Positions 6,421 through 11,373 of a DNA stretch of 11,373 nucleotides are shown here, in pieces (the first letter of the stretch is position 1; each line of letters opens with the position of its first letter). The translations under genes were made by a program, and so were the position numbers. The notes beneath the pieces were generated by a model that was not told the origin of the DNA, ran no database searches, and saw only the letters and a list, made by a program, of their open reading frames with translations. The stretch comes from Planctomycetota bacterium (GTDB lineage: Bacteria; JAJVIF01; JAPKYR01). The stretch spans positions 1 to 11,373 of the forward strand of contig DAOVJF010000042.1 of NCBI GenBank assembly GCA_030673355.1, written 5' to 3'.

Positions 6421-6445
6421 AGCGGCCGTTTTTGGCATACCTTAA
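6329..6445 (+). CDS. Possible 38-residue single-span membrane peptide (weak)
   Basis: A GTG-initiated frame of 38 codons ends at TAA 6443-6445. Its C-terminal half (GILTFLLLALILAAVFGIP, residues 20-38) reads as one transmembrane helix, preceded by a polar segment. TTG 6365 would give a 26-residue form. It lies just downstream of the promoter at 6265-6293 and upstream of the protease start, where a leader peptide could sit. Against it: no ribosome-binding site is visible before either start, and it overlaps the base-paired element at 6317-6420, so the hydrophobic stretch may be chance. Confidence 0.2.
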   Translation: MRCTTRLGNQLQLTFNEPVGILTFLLLALILAAVFGIP

Positions 6446-6517
6446 TAGTATGTCATGTGTTGATGTCGCTGTTAGTGATGAAAAGTCAGTAGTATTAGTA
6501 GGAGAATTGGCGGGGTA

Positions 6518-6550
6518 TTATTTATCAAAAATAAATAACGTTGATGGAGG
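6518..6550 (+). promoter_or_regulatory. AT hairpin and ribosome-binding site that set the protease start
   Basis: TTATTTAT (6518-6525) and ATAAATAA (6531-6538) form an 8-bp AT-only hairpin with a CAAAA loop. Eight bases later comes GGAGG (6546-6550), seven bases before TTG 6558. This spacing, and a signal peptide that begins right there, decide the start codon. Confidence 0.55.
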
Positions 6551-6557
6551 CCAGGCC

Positions 6558-8486
6558 TTGATCTCACGTTTAAGTGTATTACTATTAACAATTCCGATCA
6601 TGATTATGCTGATCGCCGGGTGTACGGCAAATGACGTTGCATCGCCCGGGCGAGGCTTGGATACTGTGGTTGGAGCAACCCTCAACGCCCGACAGATGGA
6701 AGCAGCCGTCAGGGATTTAATTTCCGACGACGCGGTAATCCCGGGCGAAATATCATTAAGGTTAATTGAGGGTGAAGAAATTGATCCCATAGTTGAGGAG
6801 TGGAATCTTACACTTATTAACTATAAGGAATTCATTGATTTCTATCACTTTGCACTATCCCCCGGGGCCGACCTGGCCCTGACGATTGCAGAGATGAGGG
6901 ACGATCCCAGGATCGATGTTGCGGAACCGGTATTCGTCACAAGAATGGCCGCGCTGAGGGTGGACCCGAATGATACGGGTTTCATCTCAGGTGAGCAATG
7001 GTACCTGGAAGATATGGATGTGCCGGAAGCCTGGGTTATCCAGCCTGGAGACCCGGCGGTATCCCCGGATCCTTTGCCACGGGCAAGCGATGTCGCTGTG
7101 GCTGTCCTTGACACCGGTTTTGATTACAGCCATCCCGACCTGAATCCACCGGCGGCTGATGTCCTCAGCGCTTATGATAACTACAAGATTCTACCCGGCA
7201 AGGACTTCATCAACGGTGGTGCAAATCCGCAGGATGATAACGGTCACGGCACGATGGTTACCGGAATCATTGCCGCCATGACCAACAACGCCGACGGCCT
7301 TGCTTCGGTAAGCTGGAACGCTCGAGTTATCCCGGTTAAAGTTCTTGACCAGGATGGCATCGGCAGCAGTGTTCTTACAGCCGACGGAATCTGGTATGCG
7401 GTAACCACATTTATGCAGCAGAAAGACAAACTTGACCCGTATGACTTAGAAACATGGATTTTCAATAACCCGTATAACGCCCGGCTCATCATAAACATGA
7501 GTTATACCTACGAAACACCGAATGCAATCGGTCCAAGCCAGATGGAACTAAGCGCGATTGAGTATGCCATCGATCACGGCGCGTTATTCGTCGCTGCAGC
7601 AGGCGATGGTGCAAGACCTCTTGACAACGGTGCCACATCGATCTACCCGGCCAGTTACCCTGGAGTAATCGCGGTTGGTGCAACCGATCAGGCAAGGTAT
7701 ATCAGTCCTGATTCCAACTCACTTCCGCTTACCGCCAATCCCTCGACAGCCGCATTCTTTGTGGCGCCGGGGGTCGACATGCTCTCAACGATGCCGCTTG
7801 ATTTCTCGCAGGGTTACGGGGTTGGGTCCGGAACATCGTATTCCGCAGCCTGCCTCAGCGGTGTCGCCGCGTTAATCTGGGCTCAGTTCCCGTTTCTGGC
7901 GCCATATGAGGTTATAGAAACACTTGCGGTTGGCGCGAATTCCGATATTGTGGGATCGCTCGGAACGGATTATGTCAGCGGTCGCGGGCTGATCAACGCA
8001 CTCGACAGTCTCGACAGGAACTTCTCACCTACACCTACGGAAGACCCGATGATCGTAAGAGCGTTTACAAATCCGATAATTCATGGTGACATCATTTTCG
8101 TGATACGCAGCCATTACAATCTCATGGCTGCAACGCAGGGAACGACCCTGAATAACGGGTTCCCATTCCGATACAGTATCGGCTGGGACTTCGATCTCGA
8201 TGGGATAATCGACCAGGAGTTCCCATACGTTTACTTTCTCGATAACGCATACTGGCGTCACGAGATTTATTTCTCACAGATCGACAGTGCGACATATATC
8301 GGACGCGTACACTTCCCGCAGGACCTGTCCCTCACATTGACACCTGACCCATACCCGATGGGCCAGTTAATGATCGAGTTCATCGGCGTACCATTCGATG
8401 CACAAACGAATTCAAGTCTCCCGGAGACCGTAGCGGCCTCTACAGTGATTCAGATAGACGAATTTAACTACGACTTGCCCGGCTAA
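6558..8486 (+). CDS. Subtilisin-family (S8) serine protease, lipoprotein
   Basis: From TTG 6558 the product is 642 residues. Residues 1-21 are a signal peptide ending in LIAGC, with lipidated Cys22, so the enzyme is probably anchored to the outer face of a membrane. Residues ~64-128 look like a subtilase prodomain, which folds the enzyme and inhibits it until cleaved. The catalytic domain spans ~175-485: Asp185 in AVLDTGFDYSHPDL, His230 in DDNGHGTMVTGI, and Ser427 in GSGTSYSAACLSGVAAL. The oxyanion-hole Asn expected in AAAGN is Asp350 here (AAAGDG), and the usual Pro of GTSMAAP is Cys. Residues ~488-642 are an extension of unknown fold with a DLDGIID segment near 546-552 that might bind calcium. 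The frame is open upstream to TTG 6432, but those 42 residues would precede the signal peptide and have no ribosome-binding site. The next lipoprotein gene starts 35 bases after the stop, probably in the same operon. Confidence 0.93.
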   Translation: MISRLSVLLLTIPIMIMLIAGCTANDVASPGRGLDTVVGATLNARQMEAAVRDLISDDAVIPGEISLRLIEGEEIDPIVEEWNLTLINYKEFIDFYHFALSPGADLALTIAEMRDDPRIDVAEPVFVTRMAALRVDPNDTGFISGEQWYLEDMDVPEAWVIQPGDPAVSPDPLPRASDVAVAVLDTGFDYSHPDLNPPAADVLSAYDNYKILPGKDFINGGANPQDDNGHGTMVTGIIAAMTNNADGLASVSWNARVIPVKVLDQDGIGSSVLTADGIWYAVTTFMQQKDKLDPYDLETWIFNNPYNARLIINMSYTYETPNAIGPSQMELSAIEYAIDHGALFVAAAGDGARPLDNGATSIYPASYPGVIAVGATDQARYISPDSNSLPLTANPSTAAFFVAPGVDMLSTMPLDFSQGYGVGSGTSYSAACLSGVAALIWAQFPFLAPYEVIETLAVGANSDIVGSLGTDYVSGRGLINALDSLDRNFSPTPTEDPMIVRAFTNPIIHGDIIFVIRSHYNLMAATQGTTLNNGFPFRYSIGWDFDLDGIIDQEFPYVYFLDNAYWRHEIYFSQIDSATYIGRVHFPQDLSLTLTPDPYPMGQLMIEFIGVPFDAQTNSSLPETVAASTVIQIDEFNYDLPG

Positions 8487-8521
8487 GCTCCGGCATGAAA
8501 CAAACGGAGGAAAATAAGAAA

Positions 8522-9583
8522 ATGAAATTTCGATACCTTCCAATAATAATCCTCTCGATCCTCCTGGCCGCCGGGGCCCTTGCCTGCGGTGGCGGAGGAA
8601 GCGATCCTGTGAGCGACGATCCAACCGGACAAGGCCCAAATGATGGCATCGTCCTCGCCGGAAGAATCCTCGATCGCGAGGGAAATCCAGTTGGAACCCC
8701 ATGGGCTACGGTAAAGTTGACCGATCCCAATGGCGGCAACCTGACACCATCCATGCAGCCGACTTCCTCAGGACCCGATGCGGGCGCCTTCAGGTTCATT
8801 AACCTTCCCATGGGTATACCACTGACACTTGAAATTGGTTTATTCCAGTTATCGATCGGTCGAAACCTGGGATATATTCACACTGTGACACTGATCTCGG
8901 CAGGTACATATAACCTTGGTGATATCGTTCTTGAAAACGATTTCCTCGACAACGGCTGGAACGCATATGTGTCTAAGGATTACACGCTGGCCCTGCAAAA
9001 TTTTAATCGTGCTTTCCATGATCGCTTTATCCAGGCCGACCTGACTTACTCTTCATCCGCTTTTACGGGAATCGGATGGGTGTACGCGAAGCGTGGCAAG
9101 GACAACCAGGGCGGCTTGTATTACATCGACGGGGATGGAAACTGGATTGACACAATCAACTCCTACGAGTGGGATCAGGCGATAATCAATTTTAAATCTG
9201 CCGTCAGTAACCCGAACGATGCGGACGCCTGGGTTGGTATGGGTGGTTGTTATCTCACAATGATCGGGGATGCCAACAAGGACCCGGTATTGCTTGGTCC
9301 GTTCATCCCGTTTTATTCAATGGTGACGTGGTATTTCGATGATGCTGAAGAAGCCCTTGAAAAAGGACTGCTTGCCGATCCCAACTACAACTGCTCTCAT
9401 GATGACATCACGGCAGACGATATCAGGGCCACTCTCCTGTTCCTGAACTGGATACAGGGCGCTTCAGTATCAGTGGCTGAGGTTAATGCCCTGAAGCAGA
9501 CCGGGGAGCTTAACACGGGATCCCTGCAGCTTCTGGACATAATGCCCGATCTGATCAACTACAATCCTTATCCGCAGTTGTAA
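8522..9583 (+). CDS. Lipoprotein with carboxypeptidase-regulatory-like domain and TPR-like repeats
   Basis: The preferred start is ATG 8522, giving 353 residues, 11 bases after GGAGG (8506-8510). The in-frame ATG 8495 has no ribosome-binding site and would put a charged stretch before the signal. Residues 1-21 are a signal peptide ending ALAC, with lipidated Cys22, followed by a Gly-rich linker. Residues ~41-138 (GIVLAGRILDREGNPV..., ending in GTYNLGDIVLE) resemble the beta-sandwich carboxypeptidase-regulatory-like fold. Residues ~142-290 have TPR-like helical pairs: DYTLALQNFNRAF, EWDQAIINFKSAV and FDDAEEALEKGLLADPN, with GIGWVYAKRG and AWVGMGGCYL as partner helices. TPR repeats normally bind proteins, so an adaptor or assembly role at the envelope is likely. 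It follows the protease gene by 35 bases, so co-transcription is likely. I do not recognise a named family. Confidence 0.85.
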   Translation: MKFRYLPIIILSILLAAGALACGGGGSDPVSDDPTGQGPNDGIVLAGRILDREGNPVGTPWATVKLTDPNGGNLTPSMQPTSSGPDAGAFRFINLPMGIPLTLEIGLFQLSIGRNLGYIHTVTLISAGTYNLGDIVLENDFLDNGWNAYVSKDYTLALQNFNRAFHDRFIQADLTYSSSAFTGIGWVYAKRGKDNQGGLYYIDGDGNWIDTINSYEWDQAIINFKSAVSNPNDADAWVGMGGCYLTMIGDANKDPVLLGPFIPFYSMVTWYFDDAEEALEKGLLADPNYNCSHDDITADDIRATLLFLNWIQGASVSVAEVNALKQTGELNTGSLQLLDIMPDLINYNPYPQL

Positions 9584-9630
9584 ACGGAAACAGGAAGAAG
9601 TATTTTAAAACAATCAAAATGAATAATAAT

Positions 9631-9658
9631 AAACCCCGCTGGAAATGCGGGGTTTTTT
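9631..9658 (+). terminator. Rho-independent terminator of the protease-TPR operon
   Basis: CCCCGC (9634-9639) pairs with GCGGGG (9647-9652) across a 7-base loop, followed by TTTTTT (9653-9658). AAA before the stem gives extra pairing but only a short U-tract for the minus strand. Confidence 0.88.
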
Positions 9659-9711
9659 AATAACGGAAATGAAAAGCTGCGATTTTTTTTTACTCAATCA
9701 TGGCGTCCGAT

Positions 9712-9740
9712 TTGACCGGAATCCCCGCACCCTTTAAAAT
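9712..9740 (+). promoter_or_regulatory. Promoter of pyruvate kinase, very close to the start codon
   Basis: TTGACC (9712-9717), a 17-bp spacer and TAAAAT (9735-9740): five of six consensus bases in each box. Transcription would start near 9747, only ~3 bases before ATG 9750. Confidence 0.65.
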
Positions 9741-9749
9741 CTGGTCACA

Positions 9750-11177
9750 ATGATTTTCATGAAACGCACAAAAATTGTCTGCACGCTCGGCCCATCCACC
9801 GATGACGAATCCGTCCTGAGTGAAATGATCAGACGCGGGATGAATGTCGCAAGGTTAAACCTGTCGCACGGGACACTCGATGAACACCTTGACAGGATAG
9901 TAACCGTGCGACGCCTTGCAAGGGATATTGGGACACACATCGCGATCATGTTTGACACGCGCGGCCCGGACCTCCGGGTCGGTAATTTTGAATCAGGATC
10001 GGTCAAGCTTGCAGAAGGAAACACATTCATCCTGTCCGCGGAACCATGTGAGGGCACAAGTGAAAAGGTAAGTGTCAACTGGCCGGGACTTATCGAACTT
10101 TTAAAGCCGTGCGCCACAGTTTTCCTTCACGATGGCCTCCTTGAACTTGAGGTTATCGAAAGTGATTCAAGCCGCGCGGAATGCACGGTCATCAAGGGCG
10201 GCGTACTGAAATCACGAAAGGGAATTAATGTACCGGGTATAACAATTCCACTTCCGGTACTGACGAACGAGGATATAGAAGACTTAAAGGCGGGCATTAA
10301 ATTTCCGGATGACGAATCGGGAGGTATCGATTTCATATCGGCATCGTTTGTGGATTCTGCGGATGACATAAATCTCATCAGGAATGTAATTGGCGATGCC
10401 GATACGAGGATCATCGCAAAAATCGAAAGCGCGGAAGGCGTTAAAAATCTGGATGAAATTATCGACGCGGCAGACGGTGTTATGGTCGCGCGTGGGGATC
10501 TGGGTATCGAAATCCCTCCTGAAGAAGTCCCGGGCGTTCAAAAGCGTATGATCCGGTTGTGTCGTGAGGCACACAAACCGGTTATCACGGCAACCGAAAT
10601 GCTTGAATCGATGACACACGCACCGCGTCCGACCCGTGCGGAAATCACGGATGTCGCCAACGCGGTTCTCGACGGAACCAGCGCGGTGATGTTATCGGGT
10701 GAAACCGCCGTGGGAGAATATCCTGTCGAAGCTGTAGGGATGATGGCCAGGATCTGCCAGCGCGCGGAACAGGATTTCGTGGGACATTCATCGCCGGACA
10801 GACCTTCGGGCAGGTTTGAATCGGTACGGGGTGGAATTGTGCATGCGGGATGTCAGCTCGCAGAAGACATCCAGGCATCGGCAATAATATGTGTAACCGA
10901 TTCAGGCGAAACCGCTGGAATTTTCAGTCATCTAAGGCCGCCGCAACCGGTGCTTGCCTGCACGCCGGATATCAGAGTAGCGCAGAGATTAAGTCTATAC
11001 TGGGGAGTCATACCGGTTGTAGTCGACAGGCAGGGCACTGTCGAAGAAATGCTGGGAGCGGCAACCGAACTTGGGAAATCCAGGAATTTACTTAATGAGG
11101 GAGATAAGATCGTCTTCACAGGGAATTTATCCGGCAGTGGGGGAGAGACAAATCTGCTGGCTGCGGTGGAGGTTTAG
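9750..11177 (+). CDS. pyk: Pyruvate kinase
   Basis: A 475-residue, full-length enzyme (E. coli PykF has 470). It transfers phosphate from phosphoenolpyruvate to ADP, making pyruvate and ATP in the last step of glycolysis. The opening MKRTKIVCTLGPST (from residue 4) and RGMNVARLNLSHG (29-41, with Arg35, Asn37 and Ser39) are diagnostic. DTRGPDLR at 69-76 has Arg where Lys is usual. The B domain spans ~77-172. Lys224 and Glu226 in IIAKIES supply the catalytic Lys and a metal ligand, and Asp250 in ARGDLGIE the other. The signature ATEMLESM..PRPTRAEITDVANAVLDG starts at 281. DGTSAVMLSGETA has Ser311 where Asp is common. The C-terminal domain (~360-475) includes TDSGETA and ends TNLLAAVEV. No Shine-Dalgarno precedes ATG 9750 or ATG 9759. 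A terminator upstream and a hairpin downstream suggest a single-gene transcript. Confidence 0.97.
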   Translation: MIFMKRTKIVCTLGPSTDDESVLSEMIRRGMNVARLNLSHGTLDEHLDRIVTVRRLARDIGTHIAIMFDTRGPDLRVGNFESGSVKLAEGNTFILSAEPCEGTSEKVSVNWPGLIELLKPCATVFLHDGLLELEVIESDSSRAECTVIKGGVLKSRKGINVPGITIPLPVLTNEDIEDLKAGIKFPDDESGGIDFISASFVDSADDINLIRNVIGDADTRIIAKIESAEGVKNLDEIIDAADGVMVARGDLGIEIPPEEVPGVQKRMIRLCREAHKPVITATEMLESMTHAPRPTRAEITDVANAVLDGTSAVMLSGETAVGEYPVEAVGMMARICQRAEQDFVGHSSPDRPSGRFESVRGGIVHAGCQLAEDIQASAIICVTDSGETAGIFSHLRPPQPVLACTPDIRVAQRLSLYWGVIPVVVDRQGTVEEMLGAATELGKSRNLLNEGDKIVFTGNLSGSGGETNLLAAVEV

Positions 11178-11267
11178 AGAATTGAAGCGGGATTAATTCC
11201 ATTGCAATATTCCTTATCTTGGAAACTCCATTTTTCATAATATTTCAACAAACCCGACATTTAGCAA

Positions 11268-11296
11268 CCCACCCGTTCAGGGTGGGATAAATTTTA
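11268..11296 (+). terminator. Terminator-like hairpin after pyk
   Basis: CCCACCC (11268-11274) pairs perfectly with GGGTGGG (11280-11286) across a 5-base loop, followed by ATAAATTTT. The U-run is displaced by four bases, so efficiency is uncertain. It lies ~90 bases after the pyk stop. Confidence 0.6.
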
Positions 11297-11361
11297 ATTA
11301 AAGAATTGATTGCCAGGTATTAACCATTTTAAGCCGCTGATGATTATGATTAAAGTGAGAA

Positions 11362-11373
11362 ATGAAAAAACCG
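11362..11373 (+). CDS. Possible start of the next gene (only four codons visible)
   Basis: ATG AAA AAA CCG runs to the window edge. MKKP would fit the beginning of a signal peptide or many cytoplasmic proteins. TATGAT at 11345-11350 resembles a -10 box, but it has no clear -35 partner and lies very close to the ATG. The upstream GTGAGA is at best a weak ribosome-binding site. Nothing can be said about the product. Confidence 0.25.

Noticed and set aside
6334..6492. 52-codon frame from ATG 6334
   Set aside because: Composition looks random, it lacks a ribosome-binding site, and it overlaps the leader structure and the alternative hydrophobic frame.
6432..6557. 42-residue upstream extension of the protease
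   Set aside because: It would place a polar segment ahead of the lipoprotein signal peptide and has no ribosome-binding site at TTG 6432 or ATG 6450, whereas TTG 6558 has GGAGG at ideal spacing.

Overview
The window looks like a chromosomal segment of an uncultivated diderm bacterium with roughly balanced base composition. Three gene products carry lipoprotein signal peptides (lipobox followed by Cys). Most starts have a clear GGAGG Shine-Dalgarno sequence, and TTG is used as a start at least once. The mix of a sigma-54 factor, an HD-GYP phosphodiesterase and large PKD/propeller lipoproteins fits a Gram-negative-type environmental lineage. I cannot assign a phylum from the sequence alone.

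Layout: (1) 2-874 (+) is the 3' part of an HD-GYP protein, followed by two terminator-like hairpins (979-998, 1021-1048). (2) 1050-1371 has no convincing gene, but holds a 12-bp imperfect hairpin and a 31-bp-period array of three hairpins with GGA loops. (3) 1372-4191 (-) is a 939-residue lipoprotein: an unrecognised N-terminal region, a PKD domain, then seven ~65-residue repeats that probably form a seven-bladed beta-propeller. (4) 4342-6045 (-) is rpoN (sigma-54), with an unusual CxxC-x9-CxxC motif in its N-terminal part. It has its own promoter and a terminator that separates it from gene 3. (5) 6046-6557 is a divergent intergenic region with a promoter on each strand, an imperfect palindrome, and a long, apparently structured leader for the next gene. 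(6) 6558-8486 and 8522-9583 (+) form a probable two-gene operon: a subtilisin-family lipoprotein protease and a lipoprotein with a carboxypeptidase-regulatory-like domain plus TPR-like repeats. It ends at a strong terminator (9634-9658). (7) 9750-11177 (+) is pyruvate kinase, with a promoter so close to the ATG that the mRNA may be leaderless. A terminator-like hairpin follows, and the window ends just inside a possible new start codon.

How the genes fit together: pyruvate kinase, rpoN and HD-GYP are housekeeping or global-regulatory genes, each apparently transcribed alone. The envelope-associated part is the three lipoproteins. Only the protease and the TPR lipoprotein are close enough to be co-transcribed, so a shared envelope or secretion role is inferred for that pair only. 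I see no insertion sequence, CRISPR array, tRNA, rRNA or prophage gene. The best candidates for something undescribed are the GGA-loop hairpin array at 1221-1306, the long leader at 6300-6557, the zinc-ribbon-like insertion in RpoN, and the Asn-to-Asp change at the predicted oxyanion-hole position of the protease.
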